From assembly GCA_938743325.2 (NCBI GenBank), contig OW568898.1, positions 124,189-188,188 of the forward strand: DNA of 64,000 nucleotides, read 5' to 3'. The notes below the pieces were generated by a model, which did not search any database, was not told where the DNA came from, and saw only the letters and a program-made list of their open reading frames with translations. Position numbers and translations under genes: made by a program. Positions 19,888 through 30,772 of the stretch are shown here, one piece after another. Position 1 is the stretch's first letter, and every line of letters begins with the position of its first letter. This DNA comes from Pycnococcus provasolii. Its lineage: Eukaryota; Chlorophyta; Pseudoscourfieldiophyceae; Pseudoscourfieldiales; Pycnococcaceae.

Positions 19888-20633
19888 TTATTTATTTCTA
19901 ATGGGGGCTCGGAATGACAAAAAGGAGGGTTCTGTGGCAGGCGGCAGCGCCCGGAGGAAAAGTTCCAAAGAGGACAACGACGGATCCCCAACAATCGTTT
20001 CGAAAGCGCTTGATGTGACAGGAATAATAAGTAGGTAGGGGTTTGGCTCATGGCCTATTCCTCTAGTGTAATCGCGAATCTCGCCACGACGAAGAACTCT
20101 TCGCCGTTTGGCAGTGCCAGACGGACCTCGTGCACATGGTCAGCCGCAACGCGACACGCGTCGACGACGGCGCCGAGATGTGAGACTAACCCCGAATTGG
20201 ACAGTGTATAAAAGCCAAAAAGAGGGAAAACGTCTTGAGTTGGGGAAGTCAAGACGTGAGAATAGGTCGAAGGCAGCCTACGTAAACGAAACATACAATT
20301 TGTTACTTGTTACACTACATATTACCCGGTACGGGGTAGGTTATTACAGTATGACGAGCACTTACTATCAACATGCGTGTGCCCCCATTTTCCTTTTTAA
20401 AATAAGAAAACTTAGCTGCGCACAGCCTTGTCATGGTTAGGGTTTCGTTTTACTGCCGAATACCATGGGGAGCAAGGCGCCGCCATGCATCTGTAGGTTC
20501 CCAGTCGGCCAGTCACCTCACCGACGCGTCGTCGACCAGTACTGTACCCTTCGTTCCTTCCCACCCTTTCCCGCCCCTTCCCGCCCCCCCTCCCCTCCCT
20601 TCCCTTCCATTCCCCGCGTCTGCGTGTGATGTC
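19888..20633. other. Intergenic region with AAGACGTG and telobox words
   Basis: No gene supported. Contains GTCTTGAG and TCAAGACGTG close together near 20233-20255 and GGTTAGGGTTTCG (telobox complement) near 20437-20449, then C-rich pyrimidine tracts (CCTTCCC, near 20560-20610) before the next ORF. Confidence 0.45.
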
Positions 20634-21128
20634 ATGGACATGAACGAAAGCGTCGAGCTCCTGAACTGGAACTGGTCGTCAGGAAGTGACGACGACGAGT
20701 CCTCTGATGAACAACATGAGCACGAAGAGGCAGGGGCTGGGGCCGGGGGTCGACTGCCGCAACTTGCTCCGACATCCAATCTCCATTCGTTGTGCGTCGG
20801 CTGTGTGTACTCTTCCAAGCAAGAGGCCATTGATGCTGTCAAGGCACACTCGTGCGCAACCGGCAAGAAGCTCATACAAAAAACGTCTTGCTCAAACTCC
20901 GACGCCGTGTACTTCATTTGCGCGGATGCTGTTGACCTCTCGGCGACGGCGGAAGCGCGAAAAGGCATGACATCACAAACTCCTTCGGATTCTTTAAAAT
21001 CACCTGCGCCTCTTCCAACTCCTTCAACTTCTCCTCACTGCCCGCCGCCTCGCGCTGGTACGCGTCAAAGACGCGCTCCTCCTCAAGCCGCGCCTCTTTC
21101 GTGCTGGTCCAACCAAACACACCCTTAA
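20634..21128 (+). pseudogene. 5' fragment of a MuDR/FAR1-like DNA-binding protein
   Basis: From MDMNESVELL an acidic N-terminus leads into a segment (LCVGCVYSSKQEAIDAVKAH onward, to FICAD) with the spacing of the MuDR-transposase/FAR1-type N-terminal zinc-binding domain. Only this domain-like portion (to about 20968) looks coding. Beyond it the frame is antisense to the Pro-rich gene that converges from the right. The rest of any transposase or transcription factor is missing. The family call is tentative and rests on a short motif. Confidence 0.5.
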
Positions 21129-21315
21129 GAACGCGCGCCTCTGCGATACGCGCGGCGTCGTCGGCACTCCTCTTTTGACGAGGAGGTGGCGGAGGAGGCG
21201 GAAGTGCGCTGGGCGGAGGCACCTTTGGCGGCGGCGGCGGCGGCGGCGGCGGCGGAGGCGGCGGCGGCGGCAGAGTCGCGTGCGCCTCCGGAGGCGACTT
21301 AGCGCCGTTCGACAT
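20914..21315 (-). CDS. Proline-rich short ORF with coiled-coil segment, 3'-truncated look
   Basis: 133 aa from MSNGAKSPPEAHA. A run of ~15 prolines (GGC-repeat DNA on the + strand at 21230-21275) and a second Pro run precede a charged helical segment (RSADDAARIAEARVLKG... EEKLKELEEAQVILKNPKEF). After about 20970 composition changes, where it meets the MuDR-like fragment tail to tail. Probably the 5' part of a larger gene. No function can be assigned. Confidence 0.5.
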   Translation of the reverse strand: MSNGAKSPPEAHATLPPPPPPPPPPPPPPPKVPPPSALPPPPPPPRQKRSADDAARIAEARVLKGVFGWTSTKEARLEEERVFDAYQREAAGSEEKLKELEEAQVILKNPKEFVMSCLFALPPSPRGQQHPRK

Positions 21316-21386
21316 TAGGACTCGCGATGAGGAGTCGTGATGATGGGACGGGACTACCAAACTCCGGCCAGTAAAAAAAGACCCCC

Positions 21387-21495
21387 CCTTGCACACCGGC
21401 CGCGAGCTTCCCAGAGCTTGCAAGAGCTTGCAAGAGCTTGTTCGGGCGCTTGACCACCTTAATCAACGTGGTGCAACACCGGCCGGTGTGCAAGG
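21387..21495. mobile_element. 109-bp segment bounded by perfect 15-bp inverted repeats (MITE-like)
   Basis: CCTTGCACACCGGCC at 21387-21401 and its exact complement GGCCGGTGTGCAAGG at 21481-21495. The interior contains AGAGCTTGCAA three times. No clear target-site duplication was found, so a structured promoter element of the adjacent CenH3 gene is equally possible. Confidence 0.4.
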
Positions 21496-21748
21496 CCTCT
21501 AGGGAACTGTGCATTTGTGCAAGGGGGAGGTGCGAGGGACCTGTGCAAGGGGGGGACATTTTTTTCTAGTCGGAGGTTGGTACGGGAGCCTCTCGCTCAT
21601 GAAACCCCGAAAACGGGGTTACGGGGCAAGGGAGTTCACAAGGGAGTCAGACCGTGCGTCCCCTTCACCCGGAAACAGGGGGCCCATAATAGCACGTGAA
21701 CAAGGAGCTCGCCTTCAGTCACCGCCTACTGAGTACTCATCCTCCCTC

Positions 21749-21783
21749 ATGGGCAAGACAAAGAGCGCGGCCAAGAAGAAAGT

Positions 21784-21822
<39 letters not shown>

Positions 21823-22165
21823 CAGGACGCAGCAGCCACCGAAGAAGCACAGGTACCGACCGGGTACCGTTGCGCTGCGCGAGATTCGGAAGTACCAGCG
21901 GTCCGTCGACCTTTTGTTTCGCAAACTGCCTTTTGCTAAACTGTGCAAGGAGATAAGTAACACCTACAACCTTGACGGCATGCGCTGGACGGGAGAGGCG
22001 CTGTTGGCAATGCAGCACGCGACTGAGGGTGTCATGGTCTCGCTCTTCGAGGACATCAACCTGTGTGCCATCCACGCGAAGAGAGTCACCATCCAACCCA
22101 GGGACCTGCAGCTGGCGAGGAGGGTGCGAGGAGGTGGGGGGGAACAGTGCTTCAAGGCCCATTAA
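21749..22165 (+). CDS. CenH3: Centromeric histone H3 variant (CenH3/CENP-A-like) with polyQ tail
   Basis: 138 aa. The tail lacks the canonical ARTKQTARKS sequence; instead it is [12 protein letters not shown], 12 glutamines (CAG repeat, residues 13-24) and a basic stretch. The histone fold begins [18 protein letters not shown] (35-52). Against canonical H3, loop 1 is one residue longer (SNTYNLDGM), and [11 protein letters not shown] (79-89) has Trp80 where H3 has Phe. Trp here is the CenH3 hallmark (plant CenH3 RWTAEAL). Helix 2-3 keeps [26 protein letters not shown]. These features fit the centromere-specifying nucleosome subunit. The start is the last Met before the tail; upstream frame is low-complexity. 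Ends in TAA. Confidence 0.9.
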
Positions 22166-22214
22166 AAAGTAACATTTTTTTTGTTTTTCTTTGTTACAAG
22201 ACATCCTCCTCGAC

Positions 22215-23246
22215 AGTTCCTCGAGGCTCGTGCAGAGCGGCTCCTCTCCGTTCCCTTCAGCCGTCGCGGTGCAGAGTGCGGCGACGCCGTCGTCGCTGAC
22301 GCGGCTGTCCGCGACGCTGAGTGCGCGCAGCGTTTTCCTGAGCCCTGACGTGGGCGCGGCGAGGAACCGCGTCGTGCTAGCGCAGCGTGTTGGCAACGGA
22401 CACGGCTCCCGCGCCGCACCTCGAGATATCGAGCACAACGAGCTGACGGAAGAGCTTGAGCTGAGCAATGGCGGCGTCCGTGACGCGCGTGCACCCGGAC
22501 AGGTCCAGTTCCTCGAGGCTCGTGCAGAGCGGCTCCTCTCCGTTCCCTTCAGCCGTCGCGGTGCAGAGTGCGGCGACGCCGTCGTCGCTGACGCGGCTGT
22601 CCGCGACGCTGAGTGCGCGCAGCGTTTTCCTGAGCCCTGACGTGGGCGCGGCGAGGAACCGCGTCGTGCTAGCGCAGCGTGTTGGCAACGGACACGGCTC
22701 CCGCGCCGCACCTCGAGATATCGAGCACAACGAGCTCACGGAAGAGCTTGAGCTGAGCAATGGCGGCGTCCGTGACGCGCGTGCACCCGGACAGGTCCAG
22801 TTCCTCGAGGCTCGTGCAGAGCGGCTCCTCTCCGTTCCCTTCAGCCGTCGCGGTGCAGAGAGCGGCGACGCCGTCGTCGCTGACGCGGCTGTCCGCGACG
22901 CTGAGTGCGCGCAGCGTTTTCCTGAGCCCTGACGTGGGCGCGGCGAGGAACCGCGTCGTGCTAGCGCAGCGTGTTGGCAACGGACACGGCTCCCGCGCCG
23001 CACCTCGAGATATCGAGCACAACGAGCTGACGGAAGAGCTTGAGCTGAGCAATGGCGGCGTCCGTGACGCGCGTGCACCCGGACAGGTCCAGTTCCTCGA
23101 GGCTCGTGCAGAGCGGCTCCTCTCCGTTCCCTTCAGCCGTCGCGGTGCAGAGTGCGGCGACGCCGTCGTCGCTGACGCGGCTGTCCGCGACGCTGAGTGC
23201 GCGCAGCGTTTTCCTGAGCCCTGACGTGGGCGCGGCGAGGAACCGC
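22215..23246. repeat. 292-bp tandem array, ~3.5 copies, of LRR-coding sequence
   Basis: Nearly identical 292-bp units (only a few single-base differences). Each encodes, on the minus strand, an AMN1/F-box-type LRR stretch (SLEELDLSGCTRVTDAAIAQL). As 292 is not a multiple of three, successive units fall in successive reading frames. This implies very recent duplication, or removal of a 3n+1 stretch per unit at RNA level. Confidence 0.9.
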
Positions 23247-23596
23247 ATGGCGTCGTCGTCAACCGCCGATGCCTGCGCGAAGGGCGTCACCTTTCCGCTG
23301 TCATCCGCTGCAACCACGTCGTCTGGTTCTCTCGCCGCCGTCGCGTTGCTGTAAGCCGCGCCGAGGCCTTTCCTCGACGGACTGAGCACGATGCTCCTCG
23401 GGAATGCGCGCGGCGGCGGCGCATGTCCCGCGGCCGCGACGACGGACGACGGCACGGGCATTTTGTGCACGACAAGCTGGTACGCGAGTTCGTTGCACGT
23501 CGCATTGGAAAAATACTCTTGGGACTGAGACTTGGAGAAGAGACGGGGCGTAGTGGTGGGAAACCAGGGCGTACTGCCTGTCTTGGGAGGATTCAA
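22961..23596 (-). CDS. Leucine-rich-repeat protein, amplified and frame-interrupted at its 3' side
   Basis: 211 aa in the first (upstream) reading frame. A low-complexity N-terminus (to ~125) is followed by LRRs of the cysteine-containing (AMN1/FBXL) subtype: TLRALSVADSRVSDDGVAAL, SLEELDLSGCTRVTDAAIAQL, QLVVLDISRC. The frame ends where the second 292-bp unit begins out of phase; later copies (to 22215) hold the same LRRs in other frames. CC-type LRRs are typical of F-box adaptor proteins, but no F-box is seen. The intact parent gene is not in the window. Confidence 0.65.
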   Translation of the reverse strand: MNPPKTGSTPWFPTTTPRLFSKSQSQEYFSNATCNELAYQLVVHKMPVPSSVVAAAGHAPPPRAFPRSIVLSPSRKGLGAAYSNATAAREPDDVVAADDSGKVTPFAQASAVDDDAMRFLAAPTSGLRKTLRALSVADSRVSDDGVAALCTATAEGNGEEPLCTSLEELDLSGCTRVTDAAIAQLKLFRQLVVLDISRCGAGAVSVANTLR

Positions 23597-24285
23597 AGGT
23601 CGGCGCCTGGCGCTCGATAACTGGGCGGCTCAACGCCAGTCAACGGGGACGGCTGAAGCGAGTCTACAGGTCGGGATCCGAGCTTGCAGATGCACAACGG
23701 CCCTGTACAGTGGCGAGCTCCACCGCCTGGTCCATGCCTTACAACCGGCCACCTCGACCGCCCACGCACAACCACCGCTAGGTCCTCTCTCCCTTTCTCT
23801 CCCCTCTCCCTTTTTCAGCCTCCAGAGGTCACCCCCCGACTTGCACCTAGACTTGCAAGCTAACAACGAGTCAACGACCGACAGACCTTCTCGACAGACC
23901 GACGGACCGACAACCATTCTTGTGTGCCGGCAACATGTCTCCGCGTCAAGCACATGGCGCGCCCTCGTGGCCGCCAACCCGCCCTACTGGCCGTTACATG
24001 GCTTGACAGTTTCGCGAAGTGTGCTGTCAGCCGGCCGAAGGGTCTCTCTCCTTATGGAGGTGACCCGGCGGGTGTGCTTGGGGCGGGTCGACATGGCGCT
24101 CTCCCACACCTCCTTGCCACCACCGCCACCACCATCCCACAATCTCACCAGGAGCAGCACTCCATCACTTCCTCCTCCGAGGTCGAACGCGGCTGCCACC
24201 ACCATTCTACCACCAGACTCACCTCCTCCACCACCCTCCCACCAACCGCACCGCTGCCAGCACCACCTCCTTCTCCTCCACCGCC
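23597..24285. other. Low-complexity stretch without supported gene
   Basis: Pro/Ser/Thr-biased frames and C-rich tracts (CCACC and CTCC words), plus TTGCA words near 23840-23860. An open frame (23924-24481) runs into the adhesin-like pseudogene and may contain its original upstream linker (APPPSPPPP). Confidence 0.4.
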
Positions 24286-25321
24286 ACTGCGGTACGTGCC
24301 GAAACAGAACGCCAAGGGTTCGCTGCACGGAGAGCCGTACGACACTTTTGCGTACATGGTGCGCGATGCGATGAGCGTGTCGACCGAATCTGCCGTGAGC
24401 GTTTACGCGCTCGACACGGGCCTCACGCAGCCGGTGGCTGGTGGATCGGGATACACGCTCATGTTCGACATGTTGCAATGACGATGCGGCGACGCTTGGG
24501 TTGCTTGGAAACCTTATTCCCGCGCTCTGCGGCGAGTTTTCACTTGCCGCGCAGGTCACGGCGATGCTGTGCACGACGTCCTTTCCGTTGAGCATTGGTT
24601 CAAGGCGCAGATGATTGTGTCGTCCGCGTCAATTTCGGAGCGCACGCTGATCGACTTGGCTCCATTTTCGTCGAGCTTTGTGCCTCGCCGTCGGCACGCA
24701 TCTACGTTGCGTCAACCTCGATGAACTTCAACGATGGTGTGTGGCACTAAGCAAGCATGTCAGTACAGCGGTACCCACATTTGCGTTGATGTGGATGCGA
24801 CGGTTCGCGCTTGCGTGCACGCTCCCGGGGTGGAGGCGGTGGCCACCTCTACCGTTGTGCTCGGTGCAACCGCGAAGTCTACAAGATACTTCAAGGGACA
24901 GGTCGGCGAGGTGTCGTTCTGGAGCTACGCTCGCACGCGCGCTGAGGTGGAGAGCGACATGATCGTTCCCATATCTGACTGCAACATGCTCTGGGCGTCG
25001 ACGTTCTTCGCCAATGGCACGATGTACCCCCAGACCCGTACGGCATTCTATCTTGGTGGTGAATGCGGCTTGCGTGCGCGCAACCGAAGGTGGGTGCGGC
25101 CGAGGTAAGGCAGCCTTGGCCCGATGGCCGCCTTCGGGCCGCCACGGGTCAGGCGCCGAAATGAGTACGGTGTACCGCCTCGCGCCGTGCCCGCCTTCGG
25201 GTGTGCGCACGTAGGCCGCGTCCACTACGTCACGCCGACGTACACCACCGTGACGGGCACGACGACGTCGCCCGCTATGGCACGCGTGCTCAACCAGCTT
25301 CCCACGTCGGGTGGCGTGCTC

Positions 25322-28300
25322 TCAATTACGGGCTCGCGCCTCGGGCCGCTGGGAGGCACGAAGGTGACGCGCGTGGTGTGGAACAACGGCATTCTGACGA
25401 CCGCGAATCCCACCATCACGACGCTGAACAACGAGCTGCAGATCACCATCCCCGCCGGCGTTCGGTTCATTCCATTCTCGGTGCACATGAGCTACAACTC
25501 GCTGCAGTCAACGGCGGTGGCGTCGCCCGTGCTTTATTTATAGTACGCGAGCCCCACGATCACATCTGCGACGGATATTGCCACGGCTGGCGGCACGACG
25601 ACCATCACGGGCACGAATTTCGGGCCCGATACCGCGAATCTGCAGTTGGTGGAGATTCGAAACACCACGGGCGTGTACCACACGGGAACGAACTGCGCTA
25701 TTACGTCTCACACGACGATTGAATGCGACGTGGGTGCTGGCATCGGAACGGGACACACGATTCGTGTGCAGATTGCGGGCGAGTCGGCGACATCCGGCAT
25801 CGTATTCAAATACATCGCCCCGGCCATCACGTCGGTGAGCGTTCCCACGACGGGACCTCAGCCGAAATGCACGTACACGGGCCACGATGGCACGCAGAAT
25901 GCGTGGATTGCCGTCACGGGCACGAATTTCGGGCCCGCGGGTAACATTGCCGGCTCTGTGACGTGAGGTGATCACCGCGCATACGACGATGCAATGCCTG
26001 CTTGGCGAAGGTTCGGGCAAGGATCGCGACGTTTCGTTTTCGATCGATTGGTGGGCAGAACACGCTCACGACGAACCCGGTGAATGGTCATGTCAATTAC
26101 GGGCTCGCGCCTCGGGCCGCTGGGAGGCACGAAGGTGACGCGCGTGGTGTGGAACAACGGCATTCTGACGACCGCGAATCCCACCATCACGACGCTGAAC
26201 AACGAGCTGCAGATCACCATCCCCGCCGGCGTTCGGTTCATTCCATTCTCGGTGCACATGAGCTACAACTCGCTGCAGTCAACGGCGGTGGCGTCGCCCG
26301 TGCTTTATTTATAGTACGCGAGCCCCACGATCACATCTGCGACGGATATTGCCACGGCTGGCGGCACGACGACCATCACGGGCACGAATTTCGGGCCCGA
26401 TACCGCGAATCTGCAGTTGGTGGAGATTCGAAACACCACGGGCGTGTACCACACGGGAACGAACTGCGCTATTACGTCTCACACGACGATTGAATGCGAC
26501 GTGGGTGCTGGCATCGGAACGGGACACACGATTCGTGTGCAGATTGCGGGCGAGTCGGCGACATCCGGCATCGTATTCAAATACATCGCCCCGGCCATCA
26601 CGTCGGTGAGCGTTCCCACGACGGGACCTCAGCCGAAATGCACGTACACGGGCCACGATGGCACGCAGAATGCGTGGATTGCCGTCACGGGCACGAATTT
26701 CGGGCCCGCGGGTAACATTGCCGGCTCTGTGACGTGAGGTGATCACCGCGCATACGACGATGCAATGCCTGCTTGGCGAAGGTTCGGGCAAGGATCGCGA
26801 CGTTTCGTTTTCGATCGATTGGTGGGCAGAACACGCTCACGACGAACCCGGTGAATGGTCATGTCAATTACGGGCTCGCGCCTCGGGCCGCTGGGAGGCA
26901 CGAAGGTGACGCGCGTGGTGTGGAACAACGGCATTCTGACGACCGCGAATCCCACCATCACGACGCTGAACAACGAGCTGCAGATCACCATCCCCGCCGG
27001 CGTTCGGTTCATTCCATTCTCGGTGCACATGAGCTACAACTCGCTGCAGTCAACGGCGGTGGCGTCGCCCGTGCTTTATTTATAGTACGCGAGCCCCACG
27101 ATCACATCTGCGACGGATATTGCCACGGCTGGCGGCACGACGACCATCACGGGCACGAATTTCGGGCCCGATACCGCGAATCTGCAGTTGGTGGAGATTC
27201 GAAACACCACGGGCGTGTACCACACGGGAACGAACTGCGCTATTACGTCTCACACGACGATTGAATGCGACGTGGGTGCTGGCATCGGAACGGGACACAC
27301 GATTCGTGTGCAGATTGCGGGCGAGTCGGCGACATCCGGCATCGTATTCAAATACATCGCCCCGGCCATCACGTCGGTGAGCGTTCCCACGACGGGACCT
27401 CAGCCGAAATGCACGTACACGGGCCACGATGGCACGCAGAATGCGTGGATTGCCGTCACGGGCACGAATTTCGGGCCCGCGGGTAACATTGCCGGCTCTG
27501 TGACGTGAGGTGATCACCGCGCATACGACGATGCAATGCCTGCTTGGCGAAGGTTCGGGCAAGGATCGCGACGTTTCGTTTTCGATCGATTGGTGGGCAG
27601 AACACGCTCACGACGAACCCGGTGAATGGTCATGTCAATTACGGGCTCGCGCCTCGGGCCGCTGGGAGGCACGAAGGTGACGCGCGTGGTGTGGAACAAC
27701 GGCATTCTGACGACCGCGAATCCCACCATCACGACGCTGAACAACGAGCTGCAGATCACCATCCCCGCCGGCGTTCGGTTCATTCCATTCTCGGTGCACA
27801 TGAGCTACAACTCGCTGCAGTCAACGGCGGTGGCGTCGCCCGTGCTTTATTTATAGTACGCGAGCCCCACGATCACATCTGCGACGGATATTGCCACGGC
27901 TGGCGGCACGACGACCATCACGGGCACGAATTTCGGGCCCGATACCGCGAATCTGCAGTTGGTGGAGATTCGAAACACCACGGGCGTGTACCACACGGGA
28001 ACGAACTGCGCTATTACGTCTCACACGACGATTGAATGCGACGTGGGTGCTGGCATCGGAACGGGACACACGATTCGTGTGCAGATTGCGGGCGAGTCGG
28101 CGACATCCGGCATCGTATTCAAATACATCGCCCCGGCCATCACGTCGGTGAGCGTTCCCACGACGGGACCTCAGCCGAAATGCACGTACACGGGCCACGA
28201 TGGCACGCAGAATGCGTGGATTGCCGTCACGGGCACGAATTTCGGGCCCGCGGGTAACATTGCCGGCTCTGTGACGTGAGGTGATCACCGCGCATACGAC

Positions 28301-29176
28301 GATGCAATGCCTGCTTGGCGAAGGTTCGGGCAAGGATCGCGACGTTTCGTTTTCGATCGATTGGTGGGCAGAACACGCTCACGACGAACCCGGTGAATGG
28401 TCATGTCAATTACGGGCTCGCGCCTCGGGCCGCTGGGAGGCACGAAGGTGACGCGCGTGGTGTGGAACAACGGCATTCTGACGACCGCGAATCCCACCAT
28501 CACGACGCTGAACAACGAGCTGCAGATCACCATCCCCGCCGGCGTTCGGTTCATTCCATTCTCGGTGCACATGAGCTACAACTCGCTGCAGTCAACGGCG
28601 GTGGCGTCGCCCGTGCTTTATTTATAGTACGCGAGCCCCACGATCACATCTGCGACGGATATTGCCACGGCTGGCGGCACGACGACCATCACGGGCACGA
28701 ATTTCGGGCCCGATACCGCGAATCTGCAGTTGGTGGAGATTCGAAACACCACGGGCGTGTACCACACGGGAACGAACTGCGCTATTACGTCTCACACGAC
28801 GATTGAATGCGACGTGGGTGCTGGCATCGGAACGGGACACACGATTCGTGTGCAGATTGCGGGCGAGTCGGCGACATCCGGCATTGTATTCAAATACATC
28901 GCCCCGGCCATCACGTCGGTGAGCGTTCCCACGACGGGACCTCAGCCGAAATGCACGTACACGGGCCACGATGGCACGCAGAATGCGTGGATTGCCGTCA
29001 CGGGCACGAATTTCGGGCCCGCGGGTAACATTGCCGGCTCTGTGACGTGAGGTGATCACCGCGCATACGACGATGCAATGCCTGCTTGGCGAAGGTTCGG
29101 GCAAGGATCGCGACGTTTCGTTTTCGATCGATTGGTGGGCAGAACACGCTCACGACGAACCCGGTGAATGGTCAGC
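25322..29176 (+). repeat. Five 771-bp tandem units coding for IPT/TIG domains
   Basis: Units start at 25322, 26093, 26864, 27635 and 28406. They are essentially identical (one C/T difference near 28885 noticed). 771 is 257 codons, so the unit preserves phase. Each unit carries about two and a half IPT/TIG domains and the same interruptions, so the interruptions predate the amplification or the copies are homogenised. Confidence 0.95.
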
Positions 29177-29509
29177 TCCAGGGCTCCGGGCTGAATGCAT
29201 TCCGGTACGCGAGTCCCGCGGTGGTTTCGCATAACAAGGCAAGCTTTTTGTTTTTTTGGCGGTGCAACCATCACCATCCAAGGCTTCGATTTCGGACGCG
29301 GTCCCGGTGCCTCGGGATCCTCCACAGGCGGGCGGTTGTGCAAGCTCCCTCCGAGCGGTGCAACGCAAACAATCAGCGTGAGCATCGGTGGGTCCGCTTG
29401 CACATCCCCCAGTGGCGTCGACTACGGCACGCGCACATCAAGTGCACGGCGCCCGCGAGGCTGGACAACGCGGTGATGATCACCATTCTCGCCTCAAGCG
29501 TGACAGTGG

Positions 29510-30772
29510 GTGGGCACAGTGGATATGATTATCGACGATGCCGCGTACACTGGCGACACGCGCACGCTCACGGGCAACGTTGAGCTCACGGCTGGATGGT
29601 ATCCCATCACGATGCACTACAGCGATAACACGGGCGACGCGTCGTACTCGCTTTCGTGGTCCGTCGAGGGCAAGGTTCCGATGGCAACCATCCCGACGAT
29701 GTACATGCGCACGGGACCAGTTCCAGCGCGCGTGGATGCGTGGGTCAAACCCGAAAAGACGGACGGATTCCAGACGATCTTCTCGCTGCCGTCGAGCGCT
29801 GGCGCCTTTGGAATCTCGCTCGGAACGGTGGATGGCCAGCTGAACTTTGCCGTGCGCATCGAGGAGGGAGTTTACCGCGAGATGACGGGCTACAAGTGTC
29901 CCGTGACCGCCGGGAAATGGAGCTTCGTCAGCGGTCGCTACGACGGATCGTCGATGTACATGAACGTCGACGGATACGACTGCCAGTTCAAGCACTTTAC
30001 GCAAGCGCCTTTCAGCGAGAAGGCTCTCTTCCCCGAGGAGTCGACGAGCGGCATTGCCATCGGACGCGAGCTTGCCTCCGAGATGGTGACTGGTGCACCC
30101 GAGGACAAGCGCATTTTCCAGGGCGAGATCTACGCCGTCTCGATGAAGTCGTCCGTCGCCTTCTCCGTTTCCGACGCTCACTGCCTGCCGTCGGAAACGG
30201 CGTCTGACCTTGTTCTCGACCTCAAGGGATCTGAGGTTGCCACGGCGTCGAAGATGAACAACTTTGCCAACGACACGAAGAACACGAGGTTCGCGCAGTA
30301 CGGCGACGCGAGCGTCACCTCGCGAGGCATGCCTTTCACGCAGTTCACAAACTCGACGTGCGGTACGTACGGAGCCGACGCCACGAAGTCGACGCCTGAC
30401 GGCGCCGCGCTCCACGAGGGTGTTGCCGGACAGTGCATGTCGTTCTCGATCACCGCCGTGGACATGTGCGGATCGAAGCTCAAGGAGGGTGGCTCGGGCT
30501 TCAAGGTGGAGGTGGTTGGACCGCTGCACCTTCACACGCATGTTCTCACGCTCACGCCCGGCTCTGGCATCGAGGATGTTGGCGATGGATCGTACCTCGT
30601 GAAGTTCACGCGCGACCTCTCGGGATACTACAAGATCAACGTGCTCCTCGACGGCACGGCGATGGCGCAGTACAACATCAAGACGTACGTGCACCCCTAC
30701 GTCACGGATGCGGCCACGACGTTCCTTTACGACGGCCCAGACGAGGGACACTTGTCCAAGGCGCTTCTCTAG
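29510..30772 (+). CDS. Longest open segment of the adhesin-like gene: PA14, LamG, filamin repeat
   Basis: 420 aa without interruption. Residues ~5-60 match the end of a PA14 domain (LTGNVELTAGWYPITMHY). Residues ~75-215 form a concanavalin/LamG fold (VDAWVKPEKTDGFQTIFSL ... FQGEIYAVSMKS). Residues ~275-405 form a filamin/ABP280-type Ig repeat (FSITAVDMCGSK..., VGDGSYLVKFTRDLSGYYKINV). It shows the ancestral protein was multidomain and probably extracellular. It ends at a TAG after SKALL; the next filamin repeat continues in the same frame. Confidence 0.65.
   Translation: MGTVDMIIDDAAYTGDTRTLTGNVELTAGWYPITMHYSDNTGDASYSLSWSVEGKVPMATIPTMYMRTGPVPARVDAWVKPEKTDGFQTIFSLPSSAGAFGISLGTVDGQLNFAVRIEEGVYREMTGYKCPVTAGKWSFVSGRYDGSSMYMNVDGYDCQFKHFTQAPFSEKALFPEESTSGIAIGRELASEMVTGAPEDKRIFQGEIYAVSMKSSVAFSVSDAHCLPSETASDLVLDLKGSEVATASKMNNFANDTKNTRFAQYGDASVTSRGMPFTQFTNSTCGTYGADATKSTPDGAALHEGVAGQCMSFSITAVDMCGSKLKEGGSGFKVEVVGPLHLHTHVLTLTPGSGIEDVGDGSYLVKFTRDLSGYYKINVLLDGTAMAQYNIKTYVHPYVTDAATTFLYDGPDEGHLSKALL

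Noticed and set aside
21737-22711. 324-aa minus-strand frame with a poly-Leu run
   Set aside because: Antisense to CenH3 and its CAG repeat, then antisense frames of the LRR array; not a gene.
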